From assembly GCF_000187245.1 (NCBI RefSeq), contig NC_027861.1, forward strand, positions 372,001 through 436,000: 64,000 bases of DNA, in the 5' to 3' direction. Shown here piece by piece: positions 29,119 to 38,998 of this stretch. A model generated the notes under the pieces. That model made no database searches. It was not told where the DNA came from and saw nothing but the letters and a program-made list of their open reading frames with translations. The stretch's first letter is position 1. Each line of letters starts with the position of its first letter. Origin of the DNA: Ogataea parapolymorpha DL-1 (Eukaryota > Ascomycota > Pichiomycetes > Pichiales > Pichiaceae). The position numbers and the translations under genes are program-made.

Positions 29119-30177
29119 ATGATTACTGAGATTTACGAAAACTACATCAAGACAAACTCAGGACTTTGCTTTATCCTGCTGGGAAATCTTTTCAACTCTT
29201 TTATGGTTTTCTTCTGCAAGCTATTATTGCTAGATAAGGACTTTGACCCCCCGATCCATCCATTACATATCCTAGCGATTCGGATGTTCATCACATACAT
29301 ATGTTGCTCATATTTTCTATGGGAAGATCCAAATTTCCCATTCGGTCCTAAAGGCTACCGGATCTACATGATTTTGCGAGGTCTTGGCGGATTTGTTGGG
29401 GTAGCGGGTCAATACTTTGCGCTAATGTATTTATCAGTTTCTGATACGGTGGTGATGAGCTTCCTGGCACCTACAGTGACGTCGTGGATGGCATATGTCT
29501 TCCTGGGCGAACCGTATACTCGGCTGGAAGCAATATGTGGGGCAACTGCTTTTTTGGGAGTCGTTTTGGTTGCTCGACCCTCCTTCATATTTTATGGGCA
29601 TGACACTAATTCCGATGAAGATGCTCCTGACGGTAACCAAGTAATTGAATCAAGTTCGGCCACTTTGAGACTCATCGGAACATGTGCAATTCTTTTGTCC
29701 TGTTTCGGAACAGGTGTTTCGATGTGCTCAATGCGGAAAATCGGATTCCATGCACACCCTCTTCTTACAGTCTCCATTTTCGCTCTTATAACCTTCATTT
29801 TATCATCTGCTGGAGCAATAATTTTTCAGCTACCATTGCAGATCCCTCATACCCTGAATCAATGGCTTCTTCTTTCAACAGTTGGCATAGCAGGCTTTGT
29901 TATGCAGTACCTCTCGACGATGGGTATGCAGCGTGAGAAAGCCGCTAGAGCTATGTCTATGTCATATACGCAGTTGCTTTATACAACTGTTCTAGAGTAC
30001 GTTCTCTTTAATCATCTTCCAAGTCCGCTGACTATTCTTGGATCATCAATCATCATTGGATCAGTGATGATCATCATCCTATATAAGCCAGAGGAAGATG
30101 ACGACGAAAACCTTGACACCGAGTTATCATTATACGAAGACACAAATTCGATAAACTCCTCCGACTCCGATAAATAG
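29119..30177 (+). CDS. DMT/EamA-family membrane transporter (YPL264C/YMR253C type)
   Basis: A 352-residue protein with about ten membrane helices in two EamA repeats. RIYMILRGLGGFVGVAGQYFALMYLSVSDTVVMSFLAPTVT is the typical first-repeat signature, and AARAMSMSYTQLLYTTVLEY is the matching part of repeat two. The C-terminus is acidic. Substrate is unknown; fungal relatives (YPL264C, YMR253C) are also uncharacterised, and the wider family exports metabolites or nucleotide sugars. It sits 59 bases upstream of GYP6 in the same direction. Confidence 0.85.
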   Translation: MITEIYENYIKTNSGLCFILLGNLFNSFMVFFCKLLLLDKDFDPPIHPLHILAIRMFITYICCSYFLWEDPNFPFGPKGYRIYMILRGLGGFVGVAGQYFALMYLSVSDTVVMSFLAPTVTSWMAYVFLGEPYTRLEAICGATAFLGVVLVARPSFIFYGHDTNSDEDAPDGNQVIESSSATLRLIGTCAILLSCFGTGVSMCSMRKIGFHAHPLLTVSIFALITFILSSAGAIIFQLPLQIPHTLNQWLLLSTVGIAGFVMQYLSTMGMQREKAARAMSMSYTQLLYTTVLEYVLFNHLPSPLTILGSSIIIGSVMIIILYKPEEDDDENLDTELSLYEDTNSINSSDSDK

Positions 30178-30236
30178 CTGAAGTAAGCAGAAAATTAGTT
30201 TATGGAATCAATTGATATAATTCGAATGTCGTATTC

Positions 30237-31799
30237 ATGAAGGAATCAAATACATTTGAACGGATTCGCCATGTTCTGCAAAGATGCAGGGCAGAGCAAG
30301 TACCTCAGCTTGCGCTTTTAGGTTCATACTCGCGGCAATCAGCTGACTACTCGCGGTCTTTACTCTGGAAAATTGTAGCATTTCAAATAACGGGACATCT
30401 GGAAGACCTTAACTTGAGAATGCTCAGAGAGTGCAGAAAAGATTATGACATATTGAGAAGCGAGTTCATGGTGCCGTGGAATGAGCTTGCAAAAGACCAT
30501 GAGTTTTACTGTGACTTGAATGTTGAATATGATCTGAGCGATAGCTTTGGGAAGAAACTGAAAGTGTCTAGAATGCGGATCGAACATCACCCACTGAGTA
30601 CCCCCAAGACCCCCAAAATGACTGATATTCAAACGCTAGAAAGCTTGATTGCAGATGTCGATCGACTGTTTCCTCAAATCCCTGAATATTTCATTGAGAA
30701 TAAGGAAAACAGACGGCAGCTGATTGAGGTATTATACATCTGGTGGAAGCTCAATGGCAACCAGTATTCTCAAGGACTACATGAGATAGCAGGAGTGATA
30801 TTTGTTGCGCTTAAAACAGAATCCATTTCCAAGACAAATTTTCAGAATTCAGACCGAGGAAGCACACTTGTCGCGGAGCTGATGGATTCGACGTATTTAC
30901 GTCATGATGTTTTCAGCATGTTTCATAAGATGACAGAATCATTGGTTGACCTTTATTACGACGAAACGTCTCTTCTCCAAGAAAGCATTAAGTTTGATCT
31001 CAAGCTACGGCTTGTGGACAAGTACCAATATCACCTTTTGAAGAATAAGCTACGCATAGATTCGTCGATTTGGCTTATTCGGTATTTCAGGCTGCTGCTC
31101 ATCCGTGAGATAGGACTCGAATATTCGTTCGACCTCTGGGATAAACTCGTTGCCTTTTCATATACCCAGCATCCGGATAAATTAGACCTGAGCTTGCTTT
31201 TGCCTTATATTATCATCCTGCTCCTTTCTCTTATCAAATCACACTTGATGATTTCGGATTATGGTGAGGCCCTGTACTTATTACTTCATTACCCCATAGA
31301 GGACAGACATAAAAGCCAACTACCATCATCGGCAATTCTTGTTAATGAAGACGCAGGCTCTCCTACCGAAGAGTCGACATTCACATATATTCAGGAAAAT
31401 CATCAATCAAAGAACTCAGGTTCATTTGATATTGTCAGCACAAACAACAATGAGCAAGAGCTATTGCAGCTCGACATTCTACAAATCACAAAAGATGCGA
31501 TCACGTTATACCACATGTCTGACCAAGAATTGTGTGATATCGGAGCTCAAATAATAGAGTTGTATTCGGGGCTATCGAATGAGGAGAACAAAGAAGGTGT
31601 GTTGTCTGCGAATCCAATCAGGAAGCAATCATCTCCGCTAGGAGATATGCTCAGAAGATCAACTTCGTGGACAAAAAAATCAAGTTCTTCTGGCAAGAAC
31701 AAAAACAATACTTCGCATTGCAATCAAAGGAAGGATTTTGATCGCACAAGGCTGGAACTAAGATTACGAAACAAGGTGTCACAAGCACTCAAAAAGTAG
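30237..31799 (+). CDS. GYP6: TBC-domain Rab GTPase-activating protein Gyp6
   Basis: A 520-residue protein with a TBC domain over about residues 30-390. The Arg finger motif is LIADVDRLFP (IxxDxxR form) and the Gln finger is QYSQGLHE, both intact, so activity is expected. The layout resembles TBC1D5 and yeast Gyp6 (458), which acts on Ypt6 in endosome-to-Golgi traffic and, by family, on Rab7-type GTPases. The C-terminal 130 residues are hydrophilic and Ser/Lys-rich. It converges with NSP1 34 bases away. Confidence 0.82.
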   Translation: MKESNTFERIRHVLQRCRAEQVPQLALLGSYSRQSADYSRSLLWKIVAFQITGHLEDLNLRMLRECRKDYDILRSEFMVPWNELAKDHEFYCDLNVEYDLSDSFGKKLKVSRMRIEHHPLSTPKTPKMTDIQTLESLIADVDRLFPQIPEYFIENKENRRQLIEVLYIWWKLNGNQYSQGLHEIAGVIFVALKTESISKTNFQNSDRGSTLVAELMDSTYLRHDVFSMFHKMTESLVDLYYDETSLLQESIKFDLKLRLVDKYQYHLLKNKLRIDSSIWLIRYFRLLLIREIGLEYSFDLWDKLVAFSYTQHPDKLDLSLLLPYIIILLLSLIKSHLMISDYGEALYLLLHYPIEDRHKSQLPSSAILVNEDAGSPTEESTFTYIQENHQSKNSGSFDIVSTNNNEQELLQLDILQITKDAITLYHMSDQELCDIGAQIIELYSGLSNEENKEGVLSANPIRKQSSPLGDMLRRSTSWTKKSSSSGKNKNNTSHCNQRKDFDRTRLELRLRNKVSQALKK

Positions 31800-31833
31800 G
31801 ACAAGAAATTTTATGATATTTGACAATTAAGCA

Positions 31834-33802
31834 CTATAACGTAGAACGCGTAAGGGATTCCACTTGTTCTTTCAAAAGTTTTTCGTTCTTTTCAATCCAG
31901 TTAAGACTCTCTAAGTGGTTGTTCAGCAGTTTGAGAATATCTTCCAGCGAGGATTCCTCTTCAAGGCTTTTAGAGCTTGAGGAGAGTAGAGATCGGTTAA
32001 ATGAATCGCTCACCTCATTTACTTCGGAAATCAAGGAAGAAAAGTTCGTCTCCAAGGAATCAAGCTTGTTTTCAAGACTTTCTGCAAGTCTGTAGGAATT
32101 TTCTCGAATTTGATCGTTTGTCAACACCCTCTCATTTCCATTGCCCGTACTCACCTGCTGCACCGATGCAAGAAGCGACTCAGACTGCTTTTCATACCCA
32201 TCGAGTAACTTGTCAAGTTCCTCCTGTTGCTTTTCGATGTATGAGAGTGTCTGATCGATTTTGGACTGTTTTTGATCGCATGTCAGAGAATCCGCATATA
32301 ATTTCGAGATTTTTTCTGACGAAGAGACAAGTATCTGGTCCCAATTATTAATTTTGTCACTGTAGTTTTCAAATATCTTAGCGGAGGAGGACAGTTGATT
32401 TGTCCACTTGGTTATGAGATCCTCTAATGTCTTATTCTTAATTGATATTGGCTGTGGCTTGATGTCCTCGAGTTTAACTTGAGCTTTGTCGCGACCAGAG
32501 CCAAATGAAACTTTCTTATCCTCTTTCTTTTCGTCATGGTTTGCTGTATCCTTCTTGTCAGCATCTTTTGAAGGGTTTAGACTGAAACCACTGGCTGCAG
32601 GCTTTTCATCAGTTTTAGAGGCACCGAAAGAAAAGGATGGAGCAGAAGACGCACCGGCTGTTTTGGTTTCATCTTGAGCCCCAAAATTAAATCCCAAGCT
32701 TTTAGTGGGCTCTTTAGTGGTCGATGTACTGCTTGAAGTGCCTTTCTCATTGGTGGCTGTCTTATCACCTCCAAACGAGAAAGCTGGCGAAGGGTTTGCA
32801 TTTTCAGATTTCTTATCTCCAAATGCGAATGAAACTGGCTTTTCACTTTCGGACTTGTTTCCGCCAAAAGAGAATCCAGAGCTGGGTTTCTGCTGTTCAG
32901 TCTTTTGCGTTCCGAAAGAAAAGCCCGTCGTAGACTTCGCTTCTTGTGCTTTTGTTTCACCAAAGGAAAAGGAAGGCTTCGAATTTTCAGGCTTCTTCTC
33001 ACCAAGAGTAAAGCTTGGTGCAGAGCCTGGCGCTGCAGGCTCTGCTTTTTTTTTCAGATGTGGAACCAAACGAAAACGAGGGTTTATCTGATTGACCTCC
33101 AAAGCTTAATGATGGCTTCTCATTCGGTTTATCATTGGACGAAGACAAATTTGCTCCACCGAAAGAAGGTTTAGAGTTGCCAGTATTGAAAGCTCCCGAA
33201 CCAAACAATGGTTTGGATTCTGCTGGCTTTGCAGTCGAAGTAGACCCAAAATTGAAAGCATTTCCTGATTGCTGAGTGGATTGATTATTAGATGCGTTTG
33301 TATCTTGGGACTGGGAATTTGCAAAAGAGAAACCGGTAGTTGGTTTAGCGTCAGACTTCTGAGCGTCTCCGAAACTGAAATTTGTCGGTTTGGGGTCTGT
33401 CTTCTGTCCACCAAACAGCGAATTGGTATTAGAGGCACCGGTTGGGCCAAACGAAAATGCAGGCTTATTTTCGGTTTTCGATGAGGTGGATGCTGTGCCA
33501 AACAATGATGTCTGAGGCTGAGTCTGTGATTGAGCTTGGGTCGATGACGGGTTGGATCCAAACAGTGGAGCTTTTTTGTCTGTACCCGCATTAAAAGTCG
33601 CTGGTGAACTTGGCTTACTGTTATCGGAGGAGAATGAAAATGCAGGTTTGCTTGCATTAGCAGTGTTCGAGGATGCACCGTCACCCTTGCCGAAGCTGAA
33701 TGTACTTTGGCCGGTGTTTTGATTTTGGTTATTGTTTGTTCCAAAGCTGAAGCCTTGTCCGGCTTGGCTACTTTGGCCAGTATTTCCTGAAAAATTAAAC
33801 AT
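31834..33802 (-). CDS. NSP1: FxFG nucleoporin Nsp1 (reading frame interrupted by one base)
   Basis: Central-channel nucleoporin. The N-terminal two thirds consist of FSFG repeats (for example KPSFSFG, KPAFSFG, FNFG) spaced about 20 residues apart, which bind karyopherins and NTF2. The C-terminal 220 residues form the coiled coil that joins the Nup57-Nup49 and Nup82 complexes (ISIKNKTLEDLITKWTNQL...). The frame breaks at nine A on the coding strand (33046-33054). One frame ends 12 residues later; the other continues with AEPAAPGSAPSFTLGEKK. Eight A would join them into 655 residues. The gene is essential in yeast, so a true loss is unlikely. Confidence 0.92.
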
Positions 33803-34384
33803 TGGCTCTAGTATAGTGATTGGGTGCGCGTGAAAGTATTGGTTACGCTAAAAGAGCACAATAGTTATATTCTGGACAGGCTAATAAACAGTGTAAAAAA
33901 AGTGTTTCGCACTTTTTTTTTAGGATTAAACTGTGCAAGGATGGTTTGAGAGGACTTCGTTGACGGCTATATAAGAAGTGCGGGAAAAGGCTTCCTTATT
34001 TCGATGTGATAATCACTGAATGATGTAGCCAAGACAGAGAGTGATAAAACAGATAGCAGAATTCCAGCAGTTCCTCCTCTGTTTGAACGATAGCATTTTG
34101 TTCATACCTAATTCATTTGGAAACTAAGGCACAGATACCCTTACCTGTGTGTGTCTGGCACTTGAGTATACTAAACATCTGGCGGTCGCCAGTCTAGTAC
34201 TTTTTTATGATCACCACAATCTATCAGTGAGGTGTTCCAGTTCATCCTTTTAATTCTGCCACCACAGTTCCCCGAAAAACTGGGAAATCAGATTTTCGGA
34301 ATAGTAAGTTCCTATGCAGTGACGTGACTTAGAAGATATATAAAGGAACAACATTTCTTCATTTATTTTCAAATTTCAATCAAA
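33803..34384. promoter_or_regulatory. Divergent NSP1 / GPM1 promoter region
   Basis: 582 bases. TATATAAA lies at 34337-34344, 41 bases before the GPM1 ATG, and a second TATATAAG at about 33968-33975. A perfect 6-2-6 dyad, CTGGCG-GT-CGCCAG, lies at 34179-34192. GGAAG/CTTCC words, as bound by glycolytic activators in yeast, occur (about 33991). No gene recognised. Confidence 0.5.
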
Positions 34385-35131
34385 ATGCCAAAACTTATCC
34401 TTGTTAGACACGGTCAATCCGAATGGAACGAAAAGAATCTTTTTACCGGTTGGGTTGATGTGAGCCTTTCTTCAGTCGGCGAGAAGGAGGCCGCTAGAGC
34501 CGGTGAATTGCTCAAAGAATCTGGCCTTAAGCCGGATATCCTTTTCACCTCGAAATTGACTAGGGCCATTCAAACCGCTAACATTGCATTGGAGAAGGCA
34601 GATAGACTTTTCATCCCAGTTGTCAGATCGTGGAGATTGAACGAGAGACATTACGGTGCTTTGCAAGGTAAAGACAAGGCAGCAACTCTTGCACAATACG
34701 GCGCAGAGCAATTCCAAACATGGAGAAGATCATACGATGTTCCACCTCCACCAATTGAAGATTCTTCTGAATTTTCTCAATTTGGGGACGAGAGATATAA
34801 AGACATCGATCCCAACGTTTTGCCTAAAACAGAGTCTTTAGCACTTGTGATTGATAGACTGCTTCCATACTGGCAGGATACTATTGCCAAGGAGCTTCTG
34901 GAAGGAAAGACGGTCATGATTGCAGCCCACGGAAACTCGCTGAGAGCTTTGGTTAAATACCTGGATAACATTTCAGACAAGGAGATCGCTGGATTGAACA
35001 TTCCAACCGGTATTCCTCTCGTCTATGAGTTGGACGAGAACTTGAAGCCAACTAAGCCATCTTACTATCTGGACCCGGAAGCAGCTGCTGCTGGTGCAGC
35101 TGCCGTTGCAGCACAGGGACAAAAGAAATAA
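34385..35131 (+). CDS. GPM1: Phosphoglycerate mutase
   Basis: Interconverts 3- and 2-phosphoglycerate in glycolysis, using a 2,3-bisphosphoglycerate-primed phosphohistidine. The 248-residue protein has the catalytic [18 protein letters not shown] motif (phospho-acceptor His9), the [12 protein letters not shown] loop and the second active-site His in [12 protein letters not shown]. The Ala-rich C-terminal tail ([19 protein letters not shown]) closely follows that of S. cerevisiae Gpm1 (247). Strong TATA box 41 bases upstream. Confidence 0.98.
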   Translation: MPKLILVRHGQSEWNEKNLFTGWVDVSLSSVGEKEAARAGELLKESGLKPDILFTSKLTRAIQTANIALEKADRLFIPVVRSWRLNERHYGALQGKDKAATLAQYGAEQFQTWRRSYDVPPPPIEDSSEFSQFGDERYKDIDPNVLPKTESLALVIDRLLPYWQDTIAKELLEGKTVMIAAHGNSLRALVKYLDNISDKEIAGLNIPTGIPLVYELDENLKPTKPSYYLDPEAAAAGAAAVAAQGQKK

Positions 35132-35223
35132 TTGTATAGCTCTTTGATTTATGGCTAAGAAAACCTATACACCTATGTATTATTTTTGAATGTGGGGAAA
35201 GGTAGGATCTTTTTTACTTTTTG

Positions 35224-37863
35224 ATGAATACACATAGGACTCATCAATTGGTCCGGAGATGTCTTCACAACCGACCGAAATGGATCTTAGCCGGTGAAGA
35301 TGGCTCCAAGAAAGTCCGCTGGGCCGACAGCGTCTTTGGGAACTACGTACGACGTATTGTCGAGCCAACGTTGAAAAGCATAGAAATGTACCTCTCCGAT
35401 CAGGGAGCAGAAACGGATCAAAACGCAAAACACAGAAATAATAGGAATGAATATGAGTATCTGAATCTTCATAATGCAACAGACATCAAGATACTAAATT
35501 CTACACCGTTTTCGAATCGCATCTATGATGCGGCTTGGAAACGAACTAAGGAACGATTGAGACCTCATCACACCACTCTTCTAAGTTTATATCTAGTCAA
35601 TGGGACCATAGACCAACTTCCTACAATAATAGAATTCTTGGTGAGGACCAGGTGGTTTGTCAATGCTTCTATTTTGCTGAACGGGGCTGATATGAATTTC
35701 AAAGACTTTTTGAGCTATACTAACTCCCTTTTGGAGCAGCAATTTGATTCAGACTGGTCAAGGAAAGAATTCCTTCGGCATCTTATGCAAGAAGTAGCAA
35801 ACCCACGGACACTTCTTCAGTTAGACAGGAAAGATTTACTGGCAGATCTGGAGCTTGCGAATCGGCTGGAGGAGAGATATTCGGAAACGGATCATTCTTT
35901 TGAAGTATTGCAACTCCATTTGGAGCAAATCAGTGACCATAATAAAAGTGATATTATTGAAAGCACCAAGCTGAAGCTCGTGATTAAAAACATTCAACAA
36001 AACGTGCATGATCCCAAACTACAGGTCAAAGAGTTCTTTCGTGTGGCAGATACTTTCAAGCATCTTTTTGCAAAAGCCCCCGACACCGTTGGGTTTTTTA
36101 TTCTGGCATGCATACCGCATATGGAGAAGGATACGAAGACTCAGTGCTTTTCAAGTGCCTTTTTTAAGTCTTTCCTGATGCAGCATATTACAGTAAACGA
36201 CGTGAGAATCATTTTAGATAAGCTGATATTGAACGAAAAGCAACTAAAGAAGCTTTGGGAGTTTTGCAAATCGCCGGACATGTGGCTTCAGGGGCAGTTC
36301 TTTCGACATAAACATTACAGTAAACATATGACGCAGGAATGTTTTTCCCGGTTGCCCCCATCTATGCAGAAAACAGTTTTGCTCGAACTCTATTCAAGGG
36401 GAGCAGGGGATTCTAAGAAATTGGGTAGAGTTCTTTCTCTTGCAAAATGCATGTCTAACAGTTATTATGTCCCAGCTACCCTTCATACTGTGATTGAATT
36501 AGAGACTCAAAAGTATGTCACCTCGACAGATGATTGGCTGCGATTATTACAAAAGCTCTTTGAACTTGAAGACAAATTGCCCACTAGCGTGATCAAAGAT
36601 ATGGCCAGATATGGGGCTACATTGACCACACCTTCACCCCGCAGTTCTCAGCTTAGGCAGCTTGTTTCAATACTTGAGCATCGAGACAGCTCATATGGAC
36701 TTCCATTAATGCCTTTAGTTTTGCGTTGGTTCAGAACACTCCATCAAAAAGCTCCAGATAAAGAAAGGAAGACAATGATTGGCGATCTATTTGCCAAGTC
36801 ATTGCACTCAGTTAAAGACCTCTCGAAGACCGATGATGTTGACCTCTACGTATTCGGCTCAAAAGTTCCAAAAGTCGTGCTATCTAATATTCAGCAATTG
36901 AACCTCATAGCCAGACAGCTGTGGAAACTAGACAACGATAGCATTTCCTACTTTATCGGCAAGTATGTTGATAGCTTGTTCACAAGAGAGAGCTACAGTC
37001 ACCACAAAGTTCACGAGAAAATTCAAACGGCAAGCTTTATAATTGACATGCTGTTTCGCTTGGTATTGAACAAGGGCCGTATGAATTGGAAGTCGTTTGT
37101 GGAGACTAATTCGATTCTGGACAATTATACAATCCGGAAATCACAGTATTGTCATGGTAGAGATTTCAAGACGGGGCAAAGTTTGATCAAAGTTATGGAC
37201 TCCACAGTTAGTGGGCTAGCAGATAAACTCCTAACAGGCCACGTTCCACGCTATAGATGCATTCAAAATGACCAAGAAGAAATTGGATTGGAAAAGCTGA
37301 AGCTTGTGTGCTCAAAACTAGAAGACGAGGGTTATATCACAAAATATTCTGATCCTGTGAAAACCAGAAGTATGGTGTCGCGCGAGGACGCGTTGGAGCG
37401 GGTTCGACTACAAGCTACTGTGCGGACCAAAATGTGGATGGTACATAACCTAGTCTCAGCCAATCCACATCTAATTGACAAAGTGCTTGAAAAATATTAC
37501 ACGGATTATGATACGGATATACCGCCTGCACTGATTCATCAAATGATGATCTGCATCATGGAGTCAAAGATCAGCTTCTCAGAAAAGCTTCAAGTTTACA
37601 GGTATCTCGACAAACTGGCACTGCTGCTGAGTCATAGGTCAACTTATTATGTCAAATACCGGAGACAGAAAAGGGCAACAGAAGTGTTGATTGACAAAAT
37701 CATCAGCGATTCATGGAAAGAGGGCTATAATCATAAACTGCTTATCAGTACCCTCAAGAAAAAGCAGTATCTGAAATTCGAGGACCAATCACCTAAGTGG
37801 TCCGCCATGCTGGAAAACATGAAATCTAATAAAGACGGATTCTGGAAAGAAAAACACAGATAA
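35224..37863 (+). CDS. Large predicted mitochondrial protein, possible helical-repeat (PPR-like) RNA factor
   Basis: An 879-residue soluble, mostly helical protein. The N-terminus (MNTHRTHQLVRRCLHNRPKW) is rich in Arg and His with no acidic residue, like a mitochondrial presequence. The rest has no membrane segment and no catalytic motif I recognise; many helices in the 25-40 residue range suggest a degenerate repeat scaffold. Fast-evolving proteins of this size and make-up in yeasts are often mitochondrial mRNA-specific translation activators or RNA-processing factors, which is only an inference. The first ATG is at 35224. It starts 92 bases after the GPM1 stop. Confidence 0.6.
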   Translation: MNTHRTHQLVRRCLHNRPKWILAGEDGSKKVRWADSVFGNYVRRIVEPTLKSIEMYLSDQGAETDQNAKHRNNRNEYEYLNLHNATDIKILNSTPFSNRIYDAAWKRTKERLRPHHTTLLSLYLVNGTIDQLPTIIEFLVRTRWFVNASILLNGADMNFKDFLSYTNSLLEQQFDSDWSRKEFLRHLMQEVANPRTLLQLDRKDLLADLELANRLEERYSETDHSFEVLQLHLEQISDHNKSDIIESTKLKLVIKNIQQNVHDPKLQVKEFFRVADTFKHLFAKAPDTVGFFILACIPHMEKDTKTQCFSSAFFKSFLMQHITVNDVRIILDKLILNEKQLKKLWEFCKSPDMWLQGQFFRHKHYSKHMTQECFSRLPPSMQKTVLLELYSRGAGDSKKLGRVLSLAKCMSNSYYVPATLHTVIELETQKYVTSTDDWLRLLQKLFELEDKLPTSVIKDMARYGATLTTPSPRSSQLRQLVSILEHRDSSYGLPLMPLVLRWFRTLHQKAPDKERKTMIGDLFAKSLHSVKDLSKTDDVDLYVFGSKVPKVVLSNIQQLNLIARQLWKLDNDSISYFIGKYVDSLFTRESYSHHKVHEKIQTASFIIDMLFRLVLNKGRMNWKSFVETNSILDNYTIRKSQYCHGRDFKTGQSLIKVMDSTVSGLADKLLTGHVPRYRCIQNDQEEIGLEKLKLVCSKLEDEGYITKYSDPVKTRSMVSREDALERVRLQATVRTKMWMVHNLVSANPHLIDKVLEKYYTDYDTDIPPALIHQMMICIMESKISFSEKLQVYRYLDKLALLLSHRSTYYVKYRRQKRATEVLIDKIISDSWKEGYNHKLLISTLKKKQYLKFEDQSPKWSAMLENMKSNKDGFWKEKHR

Positions 37864-38084
37864 AATAATATAGAAACATTGAATTAGATTCACCAGTAAT
37901 CATTCATTCATCCCGATTCGCCGTTAACCTTTTTCTTGGTGCTTACATAAACACGAGATTCCGTCTGGCGTGGTTTTGAAAACTTTTTATTATGTAGAAA
38001 TTTTTGTCCAATTATCAAAGTGTTAATTTCAACTGTTGTTTAGCAGCGGAAATATTTTAGAAAATCCATAGAATACAAAACACA
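37864..38084. promoter_or_regulatory. COX6 promoter region with CCAAT box
   Basis: 221 bases. A CCAAT box at 38008-38012, 73 bases before the ATG, fits control by the HAP2/3/4/5 complex, which governs respiratory genes in yeasts. No other gene is seen. Confidence 0.4.
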
Positions 38085-38531
38085 ATGATTTCGAACGTTA
38101 TTAAAGGTGCATTGAGACAGAACAGCAGATTGATCACCAGAAATGTGAGTCTCGTCTCGAGAGCTAGACCAATGAGACCAGCCCAATTCATGAGCATCAG
38201 AAAGTACTCTTCTGACCACCACGAAGAAACCTTTGAGGAGTTCTCCATCAGATACGAGAAGGAGTTCGATGAAGCTTACGACCTGTTCGAAGTCCAAAGA
38301 GTCTTAAACAATTGTTTCTCCTATGACCTGGTGCCTTCTCCATCCGTTATCGAAAAAGCTTTGAGAGCCTGCAGAAGAGTCAATGACTACGCTACTGCTG
38401 TTAGAGTTTTCGAGGGCTTGAAACACAAAGTTGAAAACAAAGAACAATATCAAGCCTACCTCGATGAGCTCAAGGATGTTAGAGAAGAGCTAGGCATTGA
38501 TTTGAAGGAGGAATTATTCAGCGCAAACTAG
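38085..38531 (+). CDS. COX6: Cytochrome c oxidase subunit 6 (mammalian Va)
   Basis: A 148-residue nuclear-encoded subunit of complex IV on the matrix side. The first 40 residues are a basic, Ser-rich presequence. The mature part follows the family closely: EEFSIRYEKEFDEAYDLFEV, CFSYDLVPSP, ACRRVNDYATAVRVFEGLKHKV and DELKDVREELGIDLKEELF. Length equals the yeast protein. Confidence 0.96.
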   Translation: MISNVIKGALRQNSRLITRNVSLVSRARPMRPAQFMSIRKYSSDHHEETFEEFSIRYEKEFDEAYDLFEVQRVLNNCFSYDLVPSPSVIEKALRACRRVNDYATAVRVFEGLKHKVENKEQYQAYLDELKDVREELGIDLKEELFSAN

Positions 38532-38998
38532 ATCCTGCCATTGCCAGTTACGCGAGGGGAAAAATCCTAGAAAAACAAAGCAGATGAAGTTTACAATATC
38601 TATCTAATATACTAAAGTACAATTCTTGGGAACCTGTAAGAATTTGTATGCTAGTTGTTAGAGGATCCTTTGTATACTTCTCTTTATATGTAAGACTGAA
38701 GCATCGAAAAGCCAATGGAACATACCAGTCAGATAGATGAACGACGACCGTAGTTGATGTATTGTGGTCTAAAATCCTTACCCGGCCAATCAAATCAGTT
38801 CATTTTTACCTTGGCACACCTTGAACCATGATGGTGCCTGGGTGGACTAGACCTGATCTACGGCTGTGAAATTAAGAATTTACCTATGCACGAATACGGC
38901 AATAAATAAACAAATTCTCAGTAATATAGATATTGTTTATATCACTCGCAATAAATCAATAACATTCACCAGATCTAATCTGTCTATCGCTTATTTTT
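38532..38998. other. Intergenic region upstream of MYO1
   Basis: 467 bases. An 81-codon frame on the minus strand (38548-38793) has no family features and is judged spurious. The 3' half is AT-rich promoter-type sequence. No RNA gene recognised. Confidence 0.4.

Noticed and set aside
34179..34192. Dyad CTGGCG-GT-CGCCAG in the GPM1 upstream region as a regulator site
   Set aside because: Only 6-base arms, no known factor for this pattern, and a single occurrence noted; kept in the promoter entry but not as a finding.
38548..38793. 81-codon minus-strand frame between COX6 and MYO1
   Set aside because: Composition and sequence give no sign of a real protein; likely chance.
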